NCBI GenBank assembly: GCA_963653425.1
Contig: CAVJWC010000012.1
Span: 1-30,287 of the forward strand
Source of the DNA: UMGS692 sp963653425
GTDB taxonomy: Bacteria > Bacillota > Clostridia > Christensenellales > CAG-314
Reading direction: 5' to 3'
Length of the DNA stretch: 30,287 nt
Both the position numbers and the translations under genes were made by a program. Within the stretch, counting starts at the first letter, position 1. Every line of letters begins with the position of its first letter. Shown piece after piece: positions 21,749-29,997 of this stretch. The notes beneath the pieces were generated by a model that ran no database searches, was not told the DNA's origin, and saw only the letters and a program-made list of their open reading frames with translations.

Positions 21749-23422
21749 TTATACTTCCATGGCGTAATACAGTCCGTCTGCTTTACTAAAAAGCTTTCTG
21801 ACCGCCAAAAAGGCGATTACTCCCATACAGACGATATATCCGCCGTAAGCTATGAGTCCGAAAGTTATCCCCGAAAATCCGCCCGAAACCACGAAACCTA
21901 CCGCCACGAACGCTCCCCAGATAAGAAGAGTTATAAATCCGCAAATCATTCCCGCGAGCGCGCCCGGGGCGTTTTTAAGACCTTCGGCAGGCGTTCTCCA
22001 AACGAAACACGGTCTTTTCATATCGTTATATACCGACACTGCGGAACCCGCGATTCTCGATACGAAACCTGCGATTATCCCGACGAAGACGATTAAAACG
22101 TTCGCTTTGAGAATTATACCTAGAACTACCGCGCTTAAAACTACCGAAACGAGGTCGAACGCATAGGCAAGCAGAAGTTTTGCCGTGATTATATCCTTGG
22201 GCGAAAGGGGAAGCGTTTTCATAAGCGCCATATCCTTGCCTTCTCTCGAAAAAGCTCCCGTCGCAACGACGTTGGACGACTCGAAGAAGGTAAGAAGCGT
22301 CGTTCCCGCAAAAAACACGAAGTCCCGGGAGAGATTCTGCACTCCCGCGTTGCCTTTTATAAGAAGCAGAACCAAAGGAAGCACGGCGGACATTACCACC
22401 TGCAAAAAGCAGTAAAATCCCATGGACGAATAACGCGTTACGGTTTTGAAATCCCGACTTATAAGTTCCTTTTTAAGCGAACCGTAGGCAATCTTACCTT
22501 TTGACCCGGTCTTTCCTCTCGTTTCGAGTCCGCCCGAAAGTATCTTCTTATAAACCTTGGAAGCAAGCGCCACCGCGCATAAGAACAAAAGGGCGTCCGT
22601 TCCGACGGTTATAAGAAGGTTTATAAAGAACGAACCCGCGCTTTCCGCCGAAAGAAACTTAGCCGAAACGAGGCTCGGGAAGAAGGCTTCGCCCACGGAC
22701 CTGACAAGTCCCGAAAAAGCTTCGGCAATCTCCGACATCGACATTCCGTCGAAATTCGGCATAACCTTATATATAAGGTAGTAGTATCCGAGAAAGAGAA
22801 GCGCAAACCCTACGCACATCACGGCTACCGCAATCTGACTCTTGCCTTTAAGCGCGGAAACGATATACATTACGGGTATACCGAGAATCGTCGCTATAAG
22901 CATAGGAAATACTGGCAGTAAAAGCGCGGTGAACACAAGACCGAAGTAAAAGCCTGCGCCCGCTCCGAAACCCATTCCCAGAGGAAGCATTGCAAAAAGC
23001 GTAATAAGAAGGGACGTTCCGAACTCGAAAACGTACACGCACATGAGCTTTGCGGCGAAAATCTCCGACGGCTTCAAAGGAAGCGCCATAAGCATTTCGT
23101 TGTCGTCGCCGTGGTAAACCGTAGTAACCAGCGAAGCAAGTCCCACCGCAAGCACGGCTACCTGTCCGAAAGTTATAAGCGTGGACAAAGCGTCGGTGAA
23201 TAAGGTCAGGCTTTCCGTCGTCTGAGCGAAAGCACCGCCGAGCTTATAGAAAAACGTCGCCAGAAGCAAGAGCATGGGAAGGAAGCACAAGGCTAAAATT
23301 CCCCAGAAAACGAGATGTTTTCCGCCTTTTAAGCATTGACCGATCTTTCTTCCGAAACCCGCCCCTTTGGAGCGAAGCCTCTCTTTCATAAGCGCAGAAA
23401 ATAATGCAAGAGTGTTTTTCAT
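21749..23422 (-). CDS. ABC exporter permease (ABC-2 type)
   Basis: Integral membrane protein of 557 aa with about twelve hydrophobic segments, for example 38-62, 85-103, 133-160, 165-190, 200-217, 270-290 and several more after 335. The cytosolic motif VYHGDDNEMLMALPLKPSEI and its repeat-like partner GKDMALMKTLPLSPKDIITA are typical of ABC-2 permeases in which two halves are fused. It lies 13 bp downstream of an ABC ATPase gene, so the two form an exporter. The substrate is unknown; such pairs in Firmicutes have been connected with peptide, lantibiotic or drug efflux, which I cannot decide here. No accessory sensor genes are adjacent. Confidence 0.88.
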   Translation of the reverse strand: MKNTLALFSALMKERLRSKGAGFGRKIGQCLKGGKHLVFWGILALCFLPMLLLLATFFYKLGGAFAQTTESLTLFTDALSTLITFGQVAVLAVGLASLVTTVYHGDDNEMLMALPLKPSEIFAAKLMCVYVFEFGTSLLITLFAMLPLGMGFGAGAGFYFGLVFTALLLPVFPMLIATILGIPVMYIVSALKGKSQIAVAVMCVGFALLFLGYYYLIYKVMPNFDGMSMSEIAEAFSGLVRSVGEAFFPSLVSAKFLSAESAGSFFINLLITVGTDALLFLCAVALASKVYKKILSGGLETRGKTGSKGKIAYGSLKKELISRDFKTVTRYSSMGFYCFLQVVMSAVLPLVLLLIKGNAGVQNLSRDFVFFAGTTLLTFFESSNVVATGAFSREGKDMALMKTLPLSPKDIITAKLLLAYAFDLVSVVLSAVVLGIILKANVLIVFVGIIAGFVSRIAGSAVSVYNDMKRPCFVWRTPAEGLKNAPGALAGMICGFITLLIWGAFVAVGFVVSGGFSGITFGLIAYGGYIVCMGVIAFLAVRKLFSKADGLYYAMEV

Positions 23423-23435
23423 GTAGCTTTCCCGC

Positions 23436-24167
23436 CTATATTCTACCGCTTCCCGTTATGTCGAGAAATACCGATTCGAGCGACCTTCCGGGGAACTCTT
23501 CTTTAAGTTCGGCTACGGAAGCCACCTTTATAAGCCTGCCGTTTGCTATAATTCCCACTCTGTCGCAAAGCTTTTCCACAACGTCGATAACGTGCGACGA
23601 GAAGAAAACCGTGTTGCCCTGACTTGCGTATTCGCGCATAATGTGTTTGAGGTCGAACGCCGACTGCGGATCGAGACCCGTCAAAGGTTCGTCGAGAATC
23701 CACAGTTCGGGATTATGGATAACGGCAGCCATTACCGCTATTTTCTGCTTCATTCCGTGCGAATAGGCGGAAATCTGCGCGTCGAGAGCGTCCGTCAGTC
23801 CGAACATCTCCGCGTAGCGACTGACCTCTTCCCTGCAGGTCTCGGGGTTAACGCCGTAAACTCTCGCTATAAAGGAAAGATATTCGTTGCCCGTAAGTCT
23901 TTCGTAGGTGGCGTGGTTGTCCGAAACGTAGCCGATTTTCTTCTTTGCGGTAACGGGATCGCGAACAACGTCCGTTCCGCCTATCGTAACCGAACCTTCC
24001 GTAGGCGCCAGAACGCCCGTAATCATCTTTATCGTGGTGGATTTTCCCGCGCCGTTAGGTCCTAAAAAGCCGAAAATCTCACCGCGGTTAACGTGAAGAG
24101 TGAGTCCGTCCACCGCAGGCTCGGCTTTCCCCTGAAACTTCTTGGTAAGACCTTTCAAATCGAGCAT
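23436..24167 (-). CDS. ABC transporter ATP-binding protein
   Basis: Cytosolic ATPase partner of the adjacent permease (243 aa). Walker A GPNGAGKST (36-44), signature YSHGMKQK (135-142), Walker B LWILDEP (155-161), D-loop GLDP and switch His192 in SSHV are intact. The Q-loop position reads GYVSDNHATYERLTG, without the usual glutamine; similar replacements are known in the BcrA/EcsA-type exporters. The start ATG has AAGGAG about 8 nt upstream. It follows rarA after a 273-nt spacer; no clear promoter was found, so co-transcription with rarA is possible. Confidence 0.95.
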   Translation of the reverse strand: MLDLKGLTKKFQGKAEPAVDGLTLHVNRGEIFGFLGPNGAGKSTTIKMITGVLAPTEGSVTIGGTDVVRDPVTAKKKIGYVSDNHATYERLTGNEYLSFIARVYGVNPETCREEVSRYAEMFGLTDALDAQISAYSHGMKQKIAVMAAVIHNPELWILDEPLTGLDPQSAFDLKHIMREYASQGNTVFFSSHVIDVVEKLCDRVGIIANGRLIKVASVAELKEEFPGRSLESVFLDITGSGRI

Positions 24168-24189
24168 AATTCTTTCTCCTTGTTGCTCC

Positions 24190-24440
24190 GTCGCGTTCCG
24201 GACGTTTTTGCCTCGTTTTTAAACGTTGTTCTCGTCTTTGCGTTTTGAAGCTCGTGTGTTCCGAGCGTTTTTCTCTCTTTTGAAGCGTTTTTGCGCCGTT
24301 TTGAAGCGTCGTTCGCCTCGTTTTTACATCGTTTTCGTACCGTTTATATGCGAATCCCGTTCTTCGTTGAACGAATTTGCCTTTTCGTTAAACGAACTCG
24401 TGTTTTCGTTAAACGAACTCGGGAATTCGGCGAAAAAGCG
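24190..24440. repeat. Spacer with 21-nt rhythm, rarA to ABC transporter
   Basis: No gene is supported here. ACGTTTTTGCCTCGTTTTTAA-like words recur every 20-21 nt (about 24202, 24223, 24265, 24285, 24306, 24327), followed by two exact 21-nt units starting AACGAATTTG and AACGAACTCG and a third truncated one (about 24370-24420). The pattern is similar in spirit to the array near 5.4-5.8 kb read on the other strand. Confidence 0.55.
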
Positions 24441-25766
24441 TTATTTCTTGGGTTTATCCGCAAGCTTTGCCTTGAATTGTTCGCGGAAGGAAGGCTTCTG
24501 CTCCTCTCCGTTACCTAAAGGCTCGTAATATACGTGGTCTTTGATGTCTTCGGGCAGATAGGTTTGTTCGCACCAACCGCCGAAATCGTGCGGATAGAGG
24601 TAGTGCGGTTTCTCCGCGTCGGTACTTCTCGGGTAGCTCGTGTCGATAAGGTCGTCGGGGACGGGCAAATCGGCGTACTTTTCGGCGTCGGCAAAAGCCC
24701 TGTCGAGCGCCATAACCACGGAATTGCTCTTAGGCGCTCTGCAAACGTAGATTATCGCTTCGCCTATGGGGATACGAGCTTCGGGCATTCCTATGTTTTT
24801 AAGGGCGGAAAGAGCGGACGTTGCCACGAGTAAAGCCTTTGGATCGGCAATTCCCACGTCTTCGGCAGAATGCGCGATAAGCCTTCTCACGGGAAGCATA
24901 GGGTCGCACCCCGCGCTTATAAGCCTTGCGTACCAGAAGAGCGCCGCGTTCTCGTCGCTTCCCCTTAAACTCTTACAGAACGCCGAAATCATATCGTAAT
25001 ATGTGTCTTCGCTCACGGTAAGCGGTTTGGTCTGACTGCTTTCGGCGGCTTCTTTTTCGGTAACCACGACTCGTCCGTCCTTTTCTTCCGTCGTAAAAGC
25101 CGCAAGTTCCAGAATGTTATACGCGTTCCTGAGGTCGCCACCGCTGACGCGCGCAATATGCCTCAAAGCCCCTTCGGTAACCGTTACTTTCCTGGCTTTA
25201 AGCACCGAATCGGTTTCGGTCGCGTTCCTTAACGCTCCTATAATATCCTCTTCACTAAGCCTTTTGAACTCGAATACTCTGCACCGCGAAACGATAGCCG
25301 CCGTCATTGCGACGTAAGGGTTTTCCGTAGTCGAACCGATAAAGACGATTATTCCCTTTTCAACCGCCTGAAGCAGACTGTCCGACTGAGCCTTATTCCA
25401 TCTGTGACACTCGTCAAGAAGCAAATAAGTGGGTTTTCCGCCGTTTTTAACGTTGTTTTCGGCTTTTTCGAGAACGGCTTTCGCGTCGGATACCCCGTTA
25501 AGCACCGCGTTAAGCTTTACGAACGGACTGCCCGTGGAATTCGCGATTATCCCCGCAAGCGTGGTCTTTCCCGTCCCCGGCGGTCCCCAGAATATACAGC
25601 TCCCTACCGTGTCCATACGTATGGCACGCGATAAAAGCGAGTCTTTGGAAATTATATGCCCCTGCCCGATAAAACTCCTGAGCGTAACCGGTCGCATCCT
25701 GTCCGCAAGAGGCGCTACTCCCTCCCTACCGAAATTAAATTCCTGTTGTGAAAAACCTTTCGACAT
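24441..25766 (-). CDS. rarA: Replication-associated recombination protein RarA (MgsA) AAA+ ATPase
   Basis: Clamp-loader-like AAA+ ATPase acting at stalled replication forks (441 aa, typical). ADRMRPVTLRSFIGQGHII, Walker A GPPGTGKT (61-68), Walker B LLLDECHRWNKAQSDSLL (Asp118-Glu119), sensor 1 FIGSTTENPY and the SRCRVFEFKRL arginine-finger region are RarA motifs. The C-terminal half has DTYYDMISAFCKSLRGSD-E, RLISAGCDP, AHSAEDVGIADP and YLYPHDFGGW, all conserved in the tetramerisation domain. The Walker B neighbour is Cys120 where many homologues have Ile or Val. A promoter 30 bp upstream drives it. Confidence 0.97.
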   Translation of the reverse strand: MSKGFSQQEFNFGREGVAPLADRMRPVTLRSFIGQGHIISKDSLLSRAIRMDTVGSCIFWGPPGTGKTTLAGIIANSTGSPFVKLNAVLNGVSDAKAVLEKAENNVKNGGKPTYLLLDECHRWNKAQSDSLLQAVEKGIIVFIGSTTENPYVAMTAAIVSRCRVFEFKRLSEEDIIGALRNATETDSVLKARKVTVTEGALRHIARVSGGDLRNAYNILELAAFTTEEKDGRVVVTEKEAAESSQTKPLTVSEDTYYDMISAFCKSLRGSDENAALFWYARLISAGCDPMLPVRRLIAHSAEDVGIADPKALLVATSALSALKNIGMPEARIPIGEAIIYVCRAPKSNSVVMALDRAFADAEKYADLPVPDDLIDTSYPRSTDAEKPHYLYPHDFGGWCEQTYLPEDIKDHVYYEPLGNGEEQKPSFREQFKAKLADKPKK

Positions 25767-25795
25767 CCGTAAAACCGTCTCCCTGTTAATTTATT

Positions 25796-25824
25796 ATGTT
25801 ACCATAATTACCGCCTCTTGTCAA
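25796..25824 (-). promoter_or_regulatory. Sigma-A promoter of rarA
   Basis: A perfect TTGACA (25819-25824, minus strand) and TAACAT (25796-25801) are 17 bp apart, ending 30 bp before the rarA start codon. A repeat copy starts directly upstream. Confidence 0.75.
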
Positions 25825-25835
25825 GGGATTGTTTC

Positions 25836-26322
25836 CCTTCTTTCTTCTGCGAAGAACCTTCTTTCTTTCGAAAAGAAAGAAGGCAAAGAAACTTTCATTG
25901 AGCTTCGCGTAGCTATTGGGACATTGCGAATTTCACGGAAAACAAGCAAAGAAACTTTCATTGAGCTTCGCGAAACTAAACGAAATCCGTAACCATAAGA
26001 AAGTCTGAAATTACGGGCTTACTTGCGGATACGGATTTTTATTGCATATTGAAGTTCTTTGTGCAACTTTCTCGAAAGAAAGTTGCGAAGTTCTTTGGTT
26101 CTTTCCTTCAAGAAAGAACGGAAAATATTCGGCTACCGAATTGTATAGTCTTGCGAAGCTACAATGGGTCCGGCGTCACGCTGGTCTTTGGTTCTTTCTT
26201 TCAAGAAAGAACGGAAAAGATTCGACTACCGAATTGTATAGTTTTGCGAAGCTACAATGGGTCCGGCGTCACGCCGGTCTTTGCCTCTTTCTTCGTGAGA
26301 AGAAAGAAGATAAAAGAAGATT
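25836..26322. repeat. Dispersed modular hairpin repeat, copy 5, with 93-bp tandem pair
   Basis: The gap between rarA and ftsH is repeat throughout. It has a CTTTCTTTCG/AAAAGAAAG hairpin, two 63-bp unit cores exactly 63 bp apart (about 25881 and 25944), a diverged AAGAAAGTCTGAAATTACGG block, the GCAACTTTCT/AGAAAGTTGC hairpin (about 26063-26086), and a 93-bp unit repeated in tandem at 26097-26189 and 26190-26282. A CTTTCTTC/GAAGAAAG hairpin at about 26288-26308 lies 14 bp from the ftsH stop codon. Confidence 0.9.
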
Positions 26323-28332
26323 TTACTTTGCTTGTTCTTGTCTGAGTTTTTCGTGGCGGTCTTTGAAGGCTTGGGCGTCGCTGTTGATGGCGTTTATGAC
26401 GTCCTGCGGATCCGTGCCGTTCATGAGCATATCCACGTGTTTGCTATAGATAGTTTCGCATTCGACGAGGACTTTGGCGAAGTTATGGAGGAGTTGCATA
26501 TTCTCGGAGAGGAGTTTTTTAGCGGACGCGTGGGCGTCGTCGATGATTTTCTTTTCTTCTCTGTCGATAAGGGCTGCGAACTCTTCGGAGTAGTCCTGTT
26601 TAGAGCGGTAGGATTTACCAACGAAGACTTCGCTGTCGCTTCCGAGGAACATACAGCCGACTTCTTCGGACATACCCCATTCGGTGACCATTTTATGTGC
26701 GCGCTGGGTAACGGCTTTGATGTCGCTCGAAGCGCCTTGGGTTATGCTGGAAAGAATGAGTTCTTCCGCGGTTCTTCCGCCGAGGCTTACTATGATGGAA
26801 TTAAGGGCTTCGGACTTGGAGATGAAGGCTCTGTCTTCGGAATCTCTCATAGAGGTGAAACCGCCTGCATCGCCTCTCGGAACGATGGTAACTTCGTGGA
26901 CTTCCGGGGTATCGGGAAGGAGTTTGCAGAGGATGGCGTGGCCTGCTTCGTGGTAAGCGGTAATGCGCTTGTCGGCGGGGGTAACCAATCTGCTCTTCTT
27001 AGCCGGTCCCATGGTAACTTTGTTTATACCTTCGTTTACGTCGTCCATACTGATCAGTTTTCTGTTATCGCGAACAGCCAGTATTGCCGATTCGTTGAGG
27101 AGGTTTTCGAGGTCTGCGCCCGTGAAACCTACCGTCATCTGCGCGACAACGTGAAGGTCTACGTCTTCGCCGAGGGGTTTGTTTCTCGCATGAACTCTGA
27201 GGATAGCCTCTCTGCCTTTTACGTCGGGGTAACCTACGTGTATCTGTCTGTCAAATCTGCCCGGACGCATAAGAGCGGGGTCGAGAATGTCCGCGCGGTT
27301 GGTTGCCGCCATAACGATAATGCCTTCGGTGCTTTCGAAACCGTCCATTTCGACGAGAATCTGGTTGAGCGTCTGTTCTCTTTCGTCGTGACCGCCCCCG
27401 AGGCCTGCGCCTCTGTGACGACCTACAGCGTCGATTTCGTCTATGAATATAATACAGGGAACGTTGCGTTTAGCCTGTCCGAAAAGGTCTCTTACTCTTG
27501 CCGCGCCTACGCCTACGTACATTTCAACGAAGTCGGAACCCGATATTGAGAAGAAAGGAACGCCCGCTTCGCCCGCGACGGCTTTTGCAAGCAAAGTTTT
27601 ACCCGTTCCCGGAGGGCCTACGAGCAGAACGCCGTGAGGAATTCTTGCGCCCACTTCGGCGAACTTGGACGGAGCTTTAAGGAAATCGATGATTTCGCCC
27701 ATTTCCTGCTTTTCTTCGTCACAACCCGCAACGTCGGAAAATCTTACCTTTACGTTGTCGTTTACTCTTGCTTTGGACTGAGAGAACTGCATTCCCTGTG
27801 AATTCTGTTTGCCTATCTGTCTTATGAACAGGAAGACCATAACCATAGTTCCTACGAGAACGATACCGTAGAAAATGTTACCCCACGTTCCCGAAGAGGA
27901 GGGATTGGAATAAACGACCTTTACGTCTTCTATTCTCGTGAACCCTTTAAGCGTGGTTTCGGGAACTATATCCGTACGACCCGCTTTTTCTTCGTCGGTA
28001 AGGTTCTTCTGTTCTTCTATAAGCTTCTGCTGGGCGGCAAGAGCCGCTTTATAGTCCTCGTGGAACTGGTTTCTGTCGGGAATGTTAACGACGTAATCGC
28101 AGTATGTCGGGAAAGTCTTGTCGGATTTAGTCGAGTCCGTAGCAAGAACTTTAACCGAATAACCGCCGTTTACGTAAATCATTTTGACTTTGCCTTCGGG
28201 CAGCAGCTCGTTGATAAGCTTGTAGTAGGAAATCTGTTCGCTTCCGCTGGTAGTCGTAAATTCGAGAACGAGATAAACGCCTATCAGAACGACGAGCAGA
28301 ACAACTATTGTCCAGATGGATTTTTTCTTCAC
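26323..28332 (-). CDS. ftsH: ATP-dependent zinc metalloprotease FtsH
   Basis: Membrane-anchored AAA+ protease that degrades misfolded membrane and regulatory proteins (669 aa, typical 600-680). Membrane segment 1 is at about 6-24, a 128-residue extracytoplasmic domain follows, and segment 2 is at 153-170. The AAA domain has Walker A GPPGTGKT (239-246), pore motif FVEMYVGVG, Walker B IIFIDEIDA and SRH ATNRADILDPALMRPGRFDR. The peptidase has HEAGH (461-465) with third ligand Asp537 in SSDIKAVTQ. The start is GTG at 28332, supported by GGAGGGGGA 8 nt upstream. The extracytoplasmic insert with a Gln/Glu/Lys-rich coil (about 97-120) is longer than in E. coli. It is not next to tilS-hpt as in many Firmicutes. 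Confidence 0.98.
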   Translation of the reverse strand: MKKKSIWTIVVLLVVLIGVYLVLEFTTTSGSEQISYYKLINELLPEGKVKMIYVNGGYSVKVLATDSTKSDKTFPTYCDYVVNIPDRNQFHEDYKAALAAQQKLIEEQKNLTDEEKAGRTDIVPETTLKGFTRIEDVKVVYSNPSSSGTWGNIFYGIVLVGTMVMVFLFIRQIGKQNSQGMQFSQSKARVNDNVKVRFSDVAGCDEEKQEMGEIIDFLKAPSKFAEVGARIPHGVLLVGPPGTGKTLLAKAVAGEAGVPFFSISGSDFVEMYVGVGAARVRDLFGQAKRNVPCIIFIDEIDAVGRHRGAGLGGGHDEREQTLNQILVEMDGFESTEGIIVMAATNRADILDPALMRPGRFDRQIHVGYPDVKGREAILRVHARNKPLGEDVDLHVVAQMTVGFTGADLENLLNESAILAVRDNRKLISMDDVNEGINKVTMGPAKKSRLVTPADKRITAYHEAGHAILCKLLPDTPEVHEVTIVPRGDAGGFTSMRDSEDRAFISKSEALNSIIVSLGGRTAEELILSSITQGASSDIKAVTQRAHKMVTEWGMSEEVGCMFLGSDSEVFVGKSYRSKQDYSEEFAALIDREEKKIIDDAHASAKKLLSENMQLLHNFAKVLVECETIYSKHVDMLMNGTDPQDVINAINSDAQAFKDRHEKLRQEQAK

Positions 28333-28947
28333 GATGTTTCTCCCCCTCCGCGCACGGCACGGCTGAATGTAAAGCGTTATCGGCTTGACCGTGGTTTTTA
28401 ACGCCTTAACCGTTTTGTCGTTTTTGTGTTTCTTTCGTTTGGCAATATACGCAAATATCGCCTTTTTTACCGTTTTTGTCTATAACGCAACTATAATACC
28501 CCGCGTTCGTTAACGATATATTAACCTGAGCAGTTGACTTTATTCGTAATCGCAAATTTTATTCGTATTACTTTTAAGTCTTCCTCTCTTCGTTTCCTTT
28601 CTTCGTTCCGTTCGTTTTGCCTTGAACGGGCTTCTCTTCCGCTAACCGACGAGCCTGCGTTCGGAAAACCGGACTTACGAGCCTTAAGCGAGCCTGTATT
28701 TAACCCGAAACGAGCTTCCCTTTAACGGAGCGGTCGCCTTCTTCAAACTCTGTCTGAATTCTATCACGGTTTTCCTCGAAAAAAACGTCGGTTTTTGTCG
28801 ATTTTTGTCTTTGTCCGTCGAAAACGCATTCTTCTTTTCAAAGAGCCTTTTTCTCTCGTTTTATTAAAAGCCTTGTTTAACCCGAAAACTTAGTCGTTCC
28901 GTCCTGAAAGCCTTGCGTTTAAGGCTGAAAACGCCTCGAATTCTCTT
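28333..28947. other. 615-nt spacer between yraN and ftsH
   Basis: No gene is supported. The part next to ftsH (28350-28520) is AT-rich and probably holds its promoter and leader; TATTAT at about 28493-28498 is a possible -10 but the -35 is unconvincing. From about 28628 to 28760, words such as CGAGCCT, CGAGCTT and CGGACTT recur every 19-22 nt, and between about 28866 and 28945 GAAAGCCTTG words do so, again suggesting the 21-nt spacer pattern. I see no terminator for yraN. Confidence 0.5.
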
Positions 28948-29334
28948 TTACTGCTCGCCGAAAGCGTTTTTTATGTGTTTTAACTTACCGCCTTCTATGA
29001 TTACGGCGTCGAACCGCGCGGGAAATCCGCCCATATCGTTGTCGAATATGAACCTTTCCGCCGCGTTTATAAGCCTTTTCTGCTTAACGGGACCTATGGC
29101 TTCTTCGCCCGAACCGAATTCTCCGTTCCTTCGGAACTTAACTTCCACGAAAACCAGCGTCTGTCCTTTATCCAACGCGATAAGGTCGATTTCTCCGCCA
29201 CGAATCGTGTAGTTCCTTTTAAGAATCTTCATTCCGTTCTTTTCGAGAAACTCCCCCGCCAAGTCTTCGCCGACGTTACCGACAGCGCGTCTTCCTTTAC
29301 CCGATCTGCTTTTATCCGACGTCCTTTCTTCCAT
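28948..29334 (-). CDS. YraN family (UPF0102) putative nuclease
   Basis: A 128-aa protein with a restriction-endonuclease-like fold. GNVGEDLAGEFLEKNGMKIL, the core RNYTIRGGEIDLIALDKGQT with the acidic pair E-I-D, LVFVEVKFRRNGEFG (the E-V-K catalytic-type motif) and QKRLINAAERF are diagnostic of UPF0102. Role not established; the fold suggests DNA or Holliday-junction processing. An extra basic N-terminus of about 15 residues precedes the core. It lies 27 bp downstream of rnhB, a pairing conserved in many bacteria. Confidence 0.93.
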   Translation of the reverse strand: MEERTSDKSRSGKGRRAVGNVGEDLAGEFLEKNGMKILKRNYTIRGGEIDLIALDKGQTLVFVEVKFRRNGEFGSGEEAIGPVKQKRLINAAERFIFDNDMGGFPARFDAVIIEGGKLKHIKNAFGEQ

Positions 29335-29361
29335 AACCCTACGGCTTCCTTTATCCGATTC

Positions 29362-29997
29362 TCAGTCGTATTTGCCTTTCTCGGGAAGCCTGATTCTCGT
29401 ACAGAAACTCAGTCTGTGTATAGGACAAAGCCCGTACTTTTCTATGGCTTCCATATGCGCTTTCGTTCCGTAACCTTTGTGCTTTTCGAATCCGTACTCG
29501 GGATAGGCTTCCCCGAAAAGAACCATCATCCTGTCCCTCGTAACCTTAGCCAATATGCTCGCCGCGGCTACGTTGTAACTCAAAAAGTCCCCTTTAACGT
29601 ACGGGAAGGTCGGAATGTCCGCTTCTATCTTCACCGCGTCTATAATCGCAGCGTCCGAACCTTTCATTCCCGACAGAACGTCTTTCATTCCTATCTTCGT
29701 GGCTTCGAGTATATTAACTTCGTCTATACAGAAGTTGTCCACTACCGCTATCCTGTATTCCTCGGCAACGCGGATTATCTCCCCGTAAAGCTCCTCCCTC
29801 TTCTTCTCGGAAAGCTTCTTGCTGTCGTCTATCCCCTTGACTATCTCAGCCCCGTCTTTCCACGGCATCCTTACCGCCGCTACAACCACGGGCCCCGCAA
29901 GAGGTCCGCGCCCCGCTTCGTCTACTCCGCATATCGCCCCGAACCCCCGAGACTCAAGCTCCCTCTCTATATCTAACTTCGCTACGTATTCTTTCAT
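29362..29997 (-). CDS. rnhB: Ribonuclease HII
   Basis: Cleaves RNA in RNA-DNA hybrids and single embedded ribonucleotides (211 aa from this start). GVDEAGRGPLAGPVVVAAV carries Asp26 and Glu27; Asp120 in AAIIDAVKI and Asp155 in LAKVTRDRMM complete the DEDD site. YPEYGFEKHKGYGTKAH and PIHRLSF are family motifs. The frame stays open 32 codons further (to 30093), but those codons lie in the dispersed repeat and do not resemble the family, so I choose ATG at 29997; its ribosome site (AAAGG) is weak. It pairs with yraN. Confidence 0.95.
   Translation of the reverse strand: MKEYVAKLDIERELESRGFGAICGVDEAGRGPLAGPVVVAAVRMPWKDGAEIVKGIDDSKKLSEKKREELYGEIIRVAEEYRIAVVDNFCIDEVNILEATKIGMKDVLSGMKGSDAAIIDAVKIEADIPTFPYVKGDFLSYNVAAASILAKVTRDRMMVLFGEAYPEYGFEKHKGYGTKAHMEAIEKYGLCPIHRLSFCTRIRLPEKGKYD

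Noticed and set aside
26332..27549. A 405-codon plus-strand frame opposite ftsH
   Set aside because: It is antisense to the conserved AAA and protease domains of FtsH and shows no independent protein features.
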